Shown here piece after piece: positions 23,420-31,464 of a stretch of 33,713 nt of DNA. Under the pieces are notes generated by a model. That model was not told where the DNA came from. It saw nothing but the letters and a program-made list of their open reading frames with translations, and searched no databases. The DNA comes from Lishizhenia tianjinensis. GTDB taxonomy: Bacteria; Bacteroidota; Bacteroidia; Flavobacteriales_D; Crocinitomicaceae. The first letter of the stretch is position 1. Every line of letters starts with the position of its first letter. The translations under genes were made by a program, and so were the position numbers. The stretch is taken from NCBI RefSeq assembly GCF_900116425.1, contig NZ_FPAS01000008.1, positions 1-33,713 of the forward strand, read 5' to 3'.

Positions 23420-23728
23420 TTATTGTGCTCCTCCTTGTTCTCCTGCAGGAGCTGGAGCTGGCTGCTCTGTTTGTGTTGGTTGTTCTTGTTGAACTGGAGC
23501 GTCTTCTCCTTTGTAAATCATCGTCATTACAATAGATAAAACACCAATGATTCCTGCTAATCCCCATGTAGCTTTCTCAATAGAATCGTTCGTTTTCTGA
23601 ACACCACCTAACTGGTGAGCAGCACCGAAGTCTGTTGATAAACCACCACCTTTTGGATTTTGAATTAAAACTACTAATACAAGTAGTACACTCGCCAAAA
23701 GGATTAAGATAGTAAGTAATGTTCCCAT
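23420..23728 (-). CDS. secG: Preprotein translocase subunit SecG
   Basis: This 102-residue inner-membrane protein has two hydrophobic helices (about 4-22 LLTILILLASVLLVLVVLI, and 53-70 TWGLAGIIGVLSIVMTMI). Between them lies QNPKGGGLSTDFGA, the conserved SecG cytosolic loop. The C-terminal 30 residues are a Gln/Pro/Glu-rich tail. SecG assists SecYEG in protein export. It follows the Glu-rich TPR gene by 3 bp, and is ended by its own terminator. Confidence 0.95.
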   Translation of the reverse strand: MGTLLTILILLASVLLVLVVLIQNPKGGGLSTDFGAAHQLGGVQKTNDSIEKATWGLAGIIGVLSIVMTMIYKGEDAPVQQEQPTQTEQPAPAPAGEQGGAQ

Positions 23729-23731
23729 GAT

Positions 23732-25189
23732 TTATTTAATTAATTTTTGTTTCAGTTTTTTAATTTGATTTGCAAAGAAACTCTTTTTTTCTGGAAATTT
23801 CAACATTAATTGCTCATAAGATGCAATTGCTTTTGGATAATTTCCCTGAGCGGCAAAGATTTGTGCCAAGGTTTCTGATACTGGAAGGCTTGATTCGTCT
23901 AGACTTTTCTTGGCAACTTTGCTTGGTGAAAAGAATTCTTTTTTCGGCCTACTTATTTGTGGTTCTTCGTTAATAAACTTCTCAATGATACTGTCGACCT
24001 TCGATTTTGGAGCTTCAAGCTCTTCTTTTTCCTGCTTTTGAACTTCAGTTTTTTCTTCAATATCACTTTTTACAGAACCTAACTTTTGATTTTCTTCCCT
24101 CGTTTCAGGTGTAATTTCTTCTTCCGCTATTGGGGCTGAGTTGAGAGTTGTTTTTGCAACTTCAGTTTCCGTAGATGAAGGCAATGCTTCTTTTTCTATT
24201 TCTTGCGTTTTTTCTTCTGTGTTTTGTGCTTTTTTAGCTGCTAACCATGCAAAGAAATCTTTTGGTTTTTCAGTTTCTTGCTGAGGAGTTACGTCATTTG
24301 TTTCAACCTCCTGTTCTTCGGTAAGATGCAGCATGTCCTCAGCAGGTGCATCAGTGCTTTCCTCCGTGAAGCTCACTTGTTCTGAAGTTGTATTAGCAGC
24401 TGAAACTTCTGTTTCTTGCTCTGTATGTCCCTCCTCTTCAGAAACTGAGCGTACTATGCGGACCTCGTGTTCTATTGTACGACTCACCGCAGTAGCGTAC
24501 ATGTCAATTTCTAAAATATCTGTAGGAAGGTCCTCTTTTTCTGCAGTTTCCTTCTCCACATTAAGAGTTTCTTGTTCTTCTTCATCCACCGTTATTTCGG
24601 TTTCAGTAGTTTCAATTTCGAAACTCAAAGTCTCTTCGTGGTTAAAATCTTCTTCTGCCTTTTCTTCCTCATTTTCAGAAGAAATTTCCTCAATTTCCTG
24701 ATCTGGGGTTATACTGAAGATAGGTGTTTCGTCAATAGAAGAAGGTGTTGATTGGTCCTCCGAGATTTCCTCATTAACCTCTTCCAAAGCTTCCTCTGTA
24801 AACTCTTCCGAATCAGTTGCTTCTGACTCTAAGTTTTCTGTTGGAAGCTCCTTGTCTACTTCAAGATTTTCCACTTCAAGATTCTCTTGGATAGGGAAGG
24901 AGGTAGCGTCTGGTTCAGGTATTTCAAGCTCAGGTTCTTCAATGTTAACCTGTGTTTGTATGTCGTGCGTTAAATTGAACAAACGAATTCTATCTGGAAT
25001 TCTATAGGCATGTTCACTTAATTCCTCTTCAAAACTAAAATCATCGTGTTGGGATAAACCAGATAAAAGCAAGAGCGAAAAAACAGGAGAAAAGCTGTAT
25101 TTCTCTGCCAAGTTTTTCAACGCGGGGATATCCGATTGCTGTATTTTTTTCGGATCTATAATTCGCTCTGTTAATTCTGCCTTATTCAT
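23732..25189 (-). CDS. Glu-rich protein with C-terminal TPR-like motif
   Basis: This 485-residue cytoplasmic protein has three parts. Residues 1-80 are a compact helical domain (KNLAEKYSFSPVFSLLLLSGL). Residues about 85-405 are extremely acidic and low in complexity, dominated by Glu, Thr and Ser, probably disordered. Residues about 425-485 carry a TPR-like pair (LAQIFAAQGNYPKAIASYEQLMLKFPEKKSFFANQIKKL). It is located between lptE (1 bp gap) and secG (3 bp gap), a gene order I recall as conserved in Flavobacteriia, suggesting a link with export or envelope assembly. No signal peptide. Specific function unknown. Confidence 0.75.
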   Translation of the reverse strand: MNKAELTERIIDPKKIQQSDIPALKNLAEKYSFSPVFSLLLLSGLSQHDDFSFEEELSEHAYRIPDRIRLFNLTHDIQTQVNIEEPELEIPEPDATSFPIQENLEVENLEVDKELPTENLESEATDSEEFTEEALEEVNEEISEDQSTPSSIDETPIFSITPDQEIEEISSENEEEKAEEDFNHEETLSFEIETTETEITVDEEEQETLNVEKETAEKEDLPTDILEIDMYATAVSRTIEHEVRIVRSVSEEEGHTEQETEVSAANTTSEQVSFTEESTDAPAEDMLHLTEEQEVETNDVTPQQETEKPKDFFAWLAAKKAQNTEEKTQEIEKEALPSSTETEVAKTTLNSAPIAEEEITPETREENQKLGSVKSDIEEKTEVQKQEKEELEAPKSKVDSIIEKFINEEPQISRPKKEFFSPSKVAKKSLDESSLPVSETLAQIFAAQGNYPKAIASYEQLMLKFPEKKSFFANQIKKLKQKLIK

Positions 25190-25190
25190 C

Positions 25191-25700
25191 TTACCAATTC
25201 GAAAGTAGTTGGTTGATTACGTCTTGAATGATCTGTCTGTTCACCTCTTCGTATAAGTTCGTTTCTATACTTCCCAAATCTTGTGTTGCGTCGTAATCTG
25301 CGAAACGAGAAGCTCTTACCTGCATCATGTCTTCTTCAGGAGAGGTGATGAATATATCAAAAATAGCTGTAATCGTTAATCTATTTTTAGAAGCATTATC
25401 ATTACCTTGAATAGCTACAGGAGCAATCTCATATCCAATAATATTTCCTGAAATATTGATTTGAGATTCCTGATTTCCTGTATTCAATTTTAAGCCTGTT
25501 CTATTTTGAATTTCGTCTTTTAAATCTTCCGTAAGTAAAGGAGCATAATTCAAAGGAGCATTTGCTGCTTCACTTTTAATCGTTTCCACCGAAAAGTGTT
25601 TCCAACTAGGATCTATACTACCATCCTTAAAACCTACACTCGTTGGCCAGCAACTTGTAAATAGAAAAAACGAAACCAAAAAGAGGGCAAACTTCATCAT
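25191..25700 (-). CDS. lptE: LptE-like LPS-assembly lipoprotein
   Basis: This 169-residue lipoprotein (MMKFALFLVSFFLFTSC; lipobox FTSC, Cys17) matches Bacteroidota LptE. Features are VGFKDGSIDPSWKHFSVETI, the long amphipathic segment LTEDLKDEIQNRTGLKL and the beta-strand INISGNIIGYEIAPVAIQ followed by LTITAIFDIF. In the outer membrane LptE plugs the LptD barrel for LPS delivery to the surface. The gene lies between the sigma-54 activator (21 bp) and the Glu-rich TPR gene, the familiar Bacteroidota order. Either of two adjacent ATG codons may start it. Confidence 0.85.
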   Translation of the reverse strand: MMKFALFLVSFFLFTSCWPTSVGFKDGSIDPSWKHFSVETIKSEAANAPLNYAPLLTEDLKDEIQNRTGLKLNTGNQESQINISGNIIGYEIAPVAIQGNDNASKNRLTITAIFDIFITSPEEDMMQVRASRFADYDATQDLGSIETNLYEEVNRQIIQDVINQLLSNW

Positions 25701-25721
25701 ATCTATGCCGAATATACTAAC

Positions 25722-26984
25722 TTATTTTAAATGGAATTCCTTGATTTTTCTGTACAAAGTACGTTCTGAAATTCCTAATTCTTTGGCCGCATACTTGCGT
25801 TTACCATTGTGCTTTTCTAAAGCTTTTTGAATGAGTTCTTTTTCTCTATCTTCTAAAGAGAGCGATTCTTCTACCTCTATGTGCTCTTCGTAATCGTCTT
25901 CTATGATGCGGACTTCGTCGTCTTTACTTGAGGAGTAGTCGTTATCTCTATTAACAACCGTACTGGGTAAGAAATTATTTGGACTATCACTTTGATAATC
26001 TTCATACATCTTGTTCAATACATCTCTTTGGTTAGCACTTAAGTTTACCTCTGAGTTGTTGTTAAGTATTTCAACCACTAATTTTTTCAATTCATTCAGG
26101 TCGTTTTTCATATCGAACAAGAATTTATACATCAATTCTCTATCGCTATAAAACTCGTCCTTTTCTTTCTCCTTATTTACAATCGCAGGCAAATTGCTGT
26201 GAGGTGATTCAGGCAAATATTGACGCAATATCTCAGGAGTTAAGAGACGCTCATTCTCAATGACAGATATTTGCTCGGCAATATTCTTTAATTGTCGGAT
26301 ATTTCCTGGCCATGGATAATTCAGCATCAATTCAACCGCCTCATCGGTTAATTTAACTGCGGGCATTCTGTATTTCTCTGCGAAATCATGGGCAAATTTT
26401 CTAAACAAGAGGTGAATATCATCTTGTCTATCACGCAGGGGAGGAAGTTGAATTGGAACGGTACTTAATCTGTACAACAAATCCTCTCTAAACTTTCCTT
26501 TTTGTATGGCCTGCATCATGTTTTCATTGGTTGCTGCCACCACACGTACGTCAGTTTTAATCACTTTAGAAGATCCAACACGAATAAATTCGCCGGTTTC
26601 TAAAACCCTTAATAAACGTACTTGAGTTTGCATGGGAAGTTCTGCTACTTCATCTAAAAAGATAGTACCACCGTCTGCAACTTCAAAATATCCTTTTCTG
26701 CTTCCGCTTGCACCTGTAAAGGCTCCTTTTTCGTGACCAAATAATTCTGAGTCTATGGTTCCTTCAGGAATTGCACCACAGTTTACTGCAATGTATTCAC
26801 CATGCTTTCTCGAACTTAATTGATGTATGACTTGAGGGATAATTTCCTTACCCGTACCACTTTCACCCGTAACAAGAACCGAGATATCTGTAGGGGCTAC
26901 TTGTGCCGCCACCTCTAACGCTCTGTTTAAAAGCGTTGCGTTACCAATAATTCCGAAACGTTGTTTAATTTGTTGTATAGTCAT
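25722..26984 (-). CDS. Sigma-54-interacting transcriptional activator
   Basis: This 420-residue AAA+ enhancer-binding protein lacks an N-terminal receiver or sensor domain; the AAA+ core begins at residue 10. Walker A GESGTGKE is at 40-47, the sigma-54-contacting GAFTGA loop at 87-92, and Walker B FLDEVAEL from 109. RPxxDxIxLLFRKF and WPGNIRQLKNIAEQI follow. The C-terminal Fis-type HTH is at about 377-420 (HNGKRKYAAKELGISERTLYRKI). A polar linker (260-370) with an acidic cluster separates the two. It uses ATP to open sigma-54 promoters. Without a sensor, control may be by expression or partner binding. Upstream of lptE in a stable cluster; regulon not deducible here. Confidence 0.92.
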   Translation of the reverse strand: MTIQQIKQRFGIIGNATLLNRALEVAAQVAPTDISVLVTGESGTGKEIIPQVIHQLSSRKHGEYIAVNCGAIPEGTIDSELFGHEKGAFTGASGSRKGYFEVADGGTIFLDEVAELPMQTQVRLLRVLETGEFIRVGSSKVIKTDVRVVAATNENMMQAIQKGKFREDLLYRLSTVPIQLPPLRDRQDDIHLLFRKFAHDFAEKYRMPAVKLTDEAVELMLNYPWPGNIRQLKNIAEQISVIENERLLTPEILRQYLPESPHSNLPAIVNKEKEKDEFYSDRELMYKFLFDMKNDLNELKKLVVEILNNNSEVNLSANQRDVLNKMYEDYQSDSPNNFLPSTVVNRDNDYSSSKDDEVRIIEDDYEEHIEVEESLSLEDREKELIQKALEKHNGKRKYAAKELGISERTLYRKIKEFHLK

Positions 26985-27001
26985 AGTCAGTTGAAAAAGA
27001 A

Positions 27002-28438
27002 TTAAGCCACTACCTCACCAATTAATGTTGCAGAAGTACAATCTGTAATTTTTACATTTACGTAAGACGCTGGTTGAACATCAACTTTCGGGAAAACAAC
27101 CATGGTGTTCTGATCATTTCTTCCACAAAGCATATCATCTGATTTTTTTGAAGTTCCTTCCACCAAAACCTTCACAGTTTTACCTACATAGCTTTGGTTA
27201 ATAACCATTCCTTGTTCTCTTTGTAGAGTAATGATTTCTGTTAAACGTCTTTGTTTAACTTCTTCTGGTATGTCGTCTTCGTATTTTCTTTCCGCTAAAG
27301 TTTTAGGTCTTTCAGAGTACTTGTACATGTAAGCAAAATCGAATTTTACTTCTTCTATTAAGCTTAAAGTATCCTGGTGTTGCTCTTCTGTTTCTCCACA
27401 GAAACCTGTAATGATATCTGTACTGATGGCAGCTTCAGGAACAATGCGCTTAATGGCGTCAATTCTATTTAAATACCACTCTCTAGAATATCCTCTGTTC
27501 ATTTTCTTCAATACTTCTGTATTTCCAGATTGAACAGGTAGGTGGATGTAATTACAAATGTTGTCGTATTTAGCAATAGTTTCCAACACTTCATCCGTCA
27601 TATCTTTTGGATGAGAAGTAGAGAAACGAATTCTTAAATCTGGATGAACCTCTGCACACATTGCCATCAATTCAGCAAAGTTTGTAGTTGGTTTAGTTTC
27701 GTCTTTAATTTCTCCTTTGTTGGTAATGTTCCAACGGTAACTATCTACGTTTTGTCCTAACAAGGTAACTTCTCTATACCCTTGTTCGAACAATTCTCTA
27801 CATTCCTGAACGATGGTTTGTGGATCTCTAGATCTTTCTCTACCTCTTGTAAAAGGTACAACACAGAAAGAACACATGTTGTCACACCCTCTAGTGATAC
27901 TTACAAATGATGAAATTCCTTTGTTATCTAGACGTACAGGACTAATATCTGCGTAAGTTTCTTCTCTACTTAATAAAACGTTTACTGCTTTTTGTCCACC
28001 TTCAACTTCATTAATTAAAGAGGGTAAATCACGGTAAGAGTCTGGTCCAGCAACAATGTCAACCAATTTTTCTTCTTCCAATAACTGTTTTTTCAAGCGT
28101 TCGGCCATACAACCCAAAACTCCTACGATTAAAGAAGGTTGGTGTTGTTTGCGGTATTTGAAGTTGGTTAAACGCTTACGTACTCTTTCCTCAGCGTTTT
28201 CACGTATACTACAAGTGTTAATCAATATAAGGTCTGCCTCTAACTCGTCGTTAGTGGTTTGGTATCCTTGTTTTATCAAAATAGAAGCAACTACTTCACT
28301 GTCTGCAAAGTTCATCGCACAACCGTAGCTTTCTAGAAATAATTTCTTTCCATTAGGATTTGATGATGATGCCATTTCTAATGCCTCACCTTGTCTTGTT
28401 TCGTCTATCTTCTTTCCCTCAAGAATATTATCCATCAT
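27002..28438 (-). CDS. miaB: tRNA-2-methylthio-N6-dimethylallyladenosine synthase MiaB
   Basis: This 478-residue radical-SAM methylthiotransferase adds the 2-methylthio group to i6A37 of tRNAs. The N-terminal UPF0004 domain has the three cluster-binding cysteines in [17 protein letters not shown] and LGCMAERL. The radical-SAM triad is CDNMCSFC, followed by [12 protein letters not shown]. The C-terminal TRAM domain is about 410-478. An extra 12-15 residues ([16 protein letters not shown]) after the QNVDSYRW motif are an insertion also seen in Bacteroidota members. Start Met1 or Met2 (MMDN) is undecided. It lies 17 bp before the sigma-54 activator gene. Confidence 0.96.
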   Translation of the reverse strand: MMDNILEGKKIDETRQGEALEMASSSNPNGKKLFLESYGCAMNFADSEVVASILIKQGYQTTNDELEADLILINTCSIRENAEERVRKRLTNFKYRKQHQPSLIVGVLGCMAERLKKQLLEEEKLVDIVAGPDSYRDLPSLINEVEGGQKAVNVLLSREETYADISPVRLDNKGISSFVSITRGCDNMCSFCVVPFTRGRERSRDPQTIVQECRELFEQGYREVTLLGQNVDSYRWNITNKGEIKDETKPTTNFAELMAMCAEVHPDLRIRFSTSHPKDMTDEVLETIAKYDNICNYIHLPVQSGNTEVLKKMNRGYSREWYLNRIDAIKRIVPEAAISTDIITGFCGETEEQHQDTLSLIEEVKFDFAYMYKYSERPKTLAERKYEDDIPEEVKQRRLTEIITLQREQGMVINQSYVGKTVKVLVEGTSKKSDDMLCGRNDQNTMVVFPKVDVQPASYVNVKITDCTSATLIGEVVA

Positions 28439-28595
28439 TGTTCATCAAATTTGTGGGACAAAAGTAACTAAAATCTAGGATTAGTGTCAAAATGGCAGAG
28501 TGAAAATACGTTAATTAAAGACCAACTATGCGAACTTTTTTAGCGGAAATGGTGTATATAAGTAGAGCTTAAATTAACAGAGTTTCCAAGGGTGG

Positions 28596-28627
28596 TTTGT
28601 TTTTAGCAATAATTTAAACTTATTTTG
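28596..28627 (+). promoter_or_regulatory. Candidate topA promoter
   Basis: TTTG (28596-28599), 20 bp, TTATTTTG (28620-28627). The -7 element differs from TAnnTTTG only in its second base. It ends 39 bp before the topA ATG at 28667, in the 228-bp region divergent from miaB. Confidence 0.5.
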
Positions 28628-28666
28628 CAGCTAATTCGATTCACCTTTTAATATAGAAAATAGGAC

Positions 28667-31033
28667 ATGTCAAAGAATTTAGTAATTGTCGAGTCACCTG
28701 CAAAAGCAAAAACCATAGAAGGTTATTTGGGGAAAGATTTCACTGTAAAATCTAGTTATGGTCACGTAAGAGATCTTGCCAAAAAAGGCTTAGCAATTGA
28801 CGTCGAAAACAATTTTAAACCTGATTATTCGGTGAGTCCAGACAAGAAAGCGCTGGTTACAGAATTAAAGAAATTAGTGAAAGGTGCCGAAACGGTATGG
28901 CTCGCAACCGATGAGGACCGCGAGGGAGAAGCTATTTCTTGGCACTTGTATGAAACGCTAGGATTGGATAAAAAGGAAACGAAACGAATTACTTTTAACG
29001 AGATTACAAAAACTGCCATCTTAAAGGCGATAGAAAGTCCGAGAGAAATCAACAAAGAGTTGGTAGATGCGCAGCAAGCAAGAAGAATATTAGATAGATT
29101 AGTTGGTTTTGAACTTTCTCCTGTTTTGTGGAAAAAAGTTAAACCAAGTTTATCTGCAGGCCGTGTACAATCTGTTGCGGTTCGTTTAATTGTTGAGCGC
29201 GAAAGGGAAATACAAAACTTTACACCAGAAACTTTTTACAGACTCTCTGGTTTTTTCCAAAAAGATGCGGATACTATTAAAGCAGATTTAGCGCATAACT
29301 TAGGTACAGACAAAGAAGTTGAAGCTTTCTTGGATTCATGTAAAGCCGCCGAGTTTGAAATTACAGACGTAGTGAAAAAGCCCGGCACGAAATCTCCAAC
29401 GGCGCCGTTTACAACTTCTACCTTGCAACAAGAGGCGAGTTTGAAACTTGGTTTCTCTGTTTCAAGAACCATGTCAGTTGCACAACGTTTGTATGAAGCA
29501 GGTAAGATTACTTACATGAGAACAGACTCTGTGAACTTCTCAGACGATGCCATCAATGCAGCGGAAAAAGAAATTAAGAGTGCTTACGGTTCAGAGTATT
29601 CTAACCCAAAGCGCTACAAGAATAAAAATTCTGGAGCACAAGAAGCCCACGAAGCAATTCGTCCTACGAGTTTTGCTGCCCACAGTGTAAACATGGGGTC
29701 AGACGAAACGCGTTTATACGATTTGATTTGGAAGCGTTCAATAGCTTCTCAAATGACCAACGCAAAATTAGAGCGTACAACCATTAAAATTGGAGCCGAA
29801 GGAGTTGCAGATATTTTCCAAGCAAAAGGTGAGGTGATTAAATTCGACGGGTTCTTGAAAGTGTATTTAGAGTCTAATTTAGATGAGGACGAAGAAGACG
29901 GAACAGTTGATGGATTGTTGCCTGCAGTTAATGTTGGTGATAAAGTTAATGCCAATGTAATTACAGCAACGCAGCGTTTCACCCGTGCAGCTCCACGTTA
30001 CGTAGAAGCTTCTTTGGTGAAGAAATTAGAGGAGTTAGGTATAGGTAGACCTTCTACGTATGCACCAACGATTTCAACGATACAGAAAAGAGGTTACGTT
30101 GAGAAGATAGAACACGAAGGAAAAGAAAGAAAATATGATGTTTATACGTTAGAAGGTTCTGAACTTTCTAAAGAGTTGAAAACTGAAATTACGGGTAGGG
30201 ATAAAAATAAACTTACACCTACAGATATAGGTATAGTGGTTACCGATTTCTTGGTAGAGCATTTTGGTAGAATTTTGGACTACAACTTTACAGCAAAAGT
30301 AGAGGAGCAGTTTGATGAGATTGCCAAAGGTTTGCAAGAATGGACACAAATGATCAAGGAGTTTTACGATCCTTTCCATACCAATGTAGAAGATACTTTG
30401 GAGCACTCTGACAGAGCCTCAGGGGAGCGTCACTTAGGTGAAGATCCGAAAACAGGTGAAAAGGTAATTGTGCGTATAGGGCGTTTTGGACCTATGGTAC
30501 AAATTGGAGATACAGAAGGAGAGGAGAAACCTCGTTTTGCTTCACTTAGGGCTAATCAATCGATTACGACGATAACTTTTGAGGAGGCGATGGATCTCTT
30601 TAAATTGCCAAGAACTTTGGGGGAATACGAAGGGAAAGTTGTGAAGGCAAATGTTGGACGTTTTGGTCCTTACATCCAGCACGATGGTAAGTTCGTTTCT
30701 TTAAAAGAGGATGACCCTATGGAAGTACAACTGGATAGAGCCATAGAGTTGATTCAGTTGAAGCGTGAGGAAGATGCTAAGAAGTTGATCAAAACGTTCG
30801 AGGAGGATGAAACTATGCAGTTGTTGAATGGTAGATGGGGAGCTTACTTGAAGATAGGTAAGAACAACTTTAAATTACCAAAAGATGTTGAGCCAGAAAG
30901 TTTGACGTATGAACAATGTATAGAGATCTCTGAAAATCAACCGAAGAAAACTACGCGTAAAACAGCGGCAAAGAAAAAAGCGCCGGCGAAAAAGACAACA
31001 GCAAAAAAGAAAACTACAGCTAAGAAGAAGTAG
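28667..31033 (+). CDS. topA: DNA topoisomerase I
   Basis: This 788-residue type IA topoisomerase relaxes negative supercoils. The Toprim domain starts VIVESPAKAKTIEGYLG and carries the metal-binding DEDREGE. The catalytic Tyr is residue 283 in GKITYMRTDS, with SAGRVQSVAVRLI and EAHEAIRPT as further core motifs. Instead of zinc-finger cysteines the C-terminus has repeated topoisomerase C-terminal modules (VIVRIGRFGPMVQIGD, KANVGRFGPYIQHDG, NGRWGAYLKIGKNNFKLP). It ends in a Lys-rich tail (KKTTRKTAAKKKAPAKK and repeats), histone-H1-like. Divergent from miaB; terminated by a strong hairpin. Confidence 0.96.
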   Translation: MSKNLVIVESPAKAKTIEGYLGKDFTVKSSYGHVRDLAKKGLAIDVENNFKPDYSVSPDKKALVTELKKLVKGAETVWLATDEDREGEAISWHLYETLGLDKKETKRITFNEITKTAILKAIESPREINKELVDAQQARRILDRLVGFELSPVLWKKVKPSLSAGRVQSVAVRLIVEREREIQNFTPETFYRLSGFFQKDADTIKADLAHNLGTDKEVEAFLDSCKAAEFEITDVVKKPGTKSPTAPFTTSTLQQEASLKLGFSVSRTMSVAQRLYEAGKITYMRTDSVNFSDDAINAAEKEIKSAYGSEYSNPKRYKNKNSGAQEAHEAIRPTSFAAHSVNMGSDETRLYDLIWKRSIASQMTNAKLERTTIKIGAEGVADIFQAKGEVIKFDGFLKVYLESNLDEDEEDGTVDGLLPAVNVGDKVNANVITATQRFTRAAPRYVEASLVKKLEELGIGRPSTYAPTISTIQKRGYVEKIEHEGKERKYDVYTLEGSELSKELKTEITGRDKNKLTPTDIGIVVTDFLVEHFGRILDYNFTAKVEEQFDEIAKGLQEWTQMIKEFYDPFHTNVEDTLEHSDRASGERHLGEDPKTGEKVIVRIGRFGPMVQIGDTEGEEKPRFASLRANQSITTITFEEAMDLFKLPRTLGEYEGKVVKANVGRFGPYIQHDGKFVSLKEDDPMEVQLDRAIELIQLKREEDAKKLIKTFEEDETMQLLNGRWGAYLKIGKNNFKLPKDVEPESLTYEQCIEISENQPKKTTRKTAAKKKAPAKKTTAKKKTTAKKK

Positions 31034-31054
31034 TTAGAAAATATTTGAAGAAGT

Positions 31055-31088
31055 AAAAGTCGTACCTTATATAAGGTGCGACTTTTTT
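31055..31088 (+). terminator. Rho-independent terminator of topA
   Basis: A near-perfect 16-bp inverted repeat (31055-31070 with 31071-31086, one T-G wobble at 31063/31078) is followed by a T6 run. It begins 22 bp after the topA stop codon. Confidence 0.9.
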
Positions 31089-31122
31089 GTTTAGCTCCTT
31101 CTTCTAAGTAGAATCATCTTTA

Positions 31123-31194
31123 AATCCTTGAATCCTTGAATTCTTGAATCCTTAAATCCTTGAATTGTTGAATCTTTAAATTGTTGAATCATTA
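31123..31194. repeat. Nine-copy 8-bp tandem repeat
   Basis: Successive octamers from 31123 read AATCCTTG, AATCCTTG, AATTCTTG, AATCCTTA, AATCCTTG, AATTGTTG, AATCTTTA, AATTGTTG, AATCATTA. The consensus is AATYNTTR. No coding frame uses it. It separates the topA terminator from the structured element downstream. Confidence 0.85.
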
Positions 31195-31204
31195 AATCCA
31201 CCCT

Positions 31205-31380
31205 GTTTCATTTCCACCACGGATAGGAACGATAGCTTACCGCATCCAAGGCCTTAGCAGTTAGTGCGCTAGAGTACGACCACCGGAAGTGCTTTAGCAA
31301 AACTTAAACTGCTTGGACTTGGGAAGGTAACTAAAGTGGATAGCCGTAAATGGGGGCCAAGAAAAACACTAAAAAGAGGT
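31205..31380 (+). ncRNA. Structured intergenic element, possible non-coding RNA
   Basis: The region has no coding frame but folds strongly. An inner 10-bp stem (31268-31277 with 31289-31298) contains two G-T pairs that are compatible with RNA. An outer stem (31246-31262 with 31307-31322) has 14 pairs and small internal loops. Single-stranded flanks carry GGATAGGAACGATAGC (31221-31236) and GTGGATAGCCG (31337-31347). From memory these flanks resemble a repeated flavobacterial structured element (Flavo-1-like), unverified. G-T pairs keeping the stem suggest RNA rather than a DNA palindrome. Strand is inferred. Confidence 0.4.
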
Positions 31381-31442
31381 TACTAACATTGAACCTTTGA
31401 TTTTTACTCTGAGCACAGGGTGAAGCTTAACCTTGACTTATG

Positions 31443-31450
31443 TAGTTTTG
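31443..31450 (+). promoter_or_regulatory. -7 element before the arginase-fold gene
   Basis: TAGTTTTG matches TAnnTTTG and ends 14 bp before the ATG at 31465. No TTTG -33 is at normal spacing. It excludes the upstream in-frame GTG (31420) as start, since that codon would lie before the transcript start. Confidence 0.5.
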
Positions 31451-31464
31451 TACAAAGCACAATT

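Noticed and set aside
23385-23567. Arg/Ser-rich minus-strand frame within secG
   Set aside because: Overlaps secG in another frame on the same strand with no independent start signal.
24333-24701. Ser/Val-rich plus-strand frame opposite the Glu-rich protein
   Set aside because: It is the antisense of GAA/GAG/ACA-rich codons; repetitive composition makes long shadow frames expected.
31420-31464. GTG start 15 codons upstream for the arginase-fold protein
   Set aside because: It lies before the TAGTTTTG -7 element, adds no conserved residues, and the ATG at 31465 fits better.
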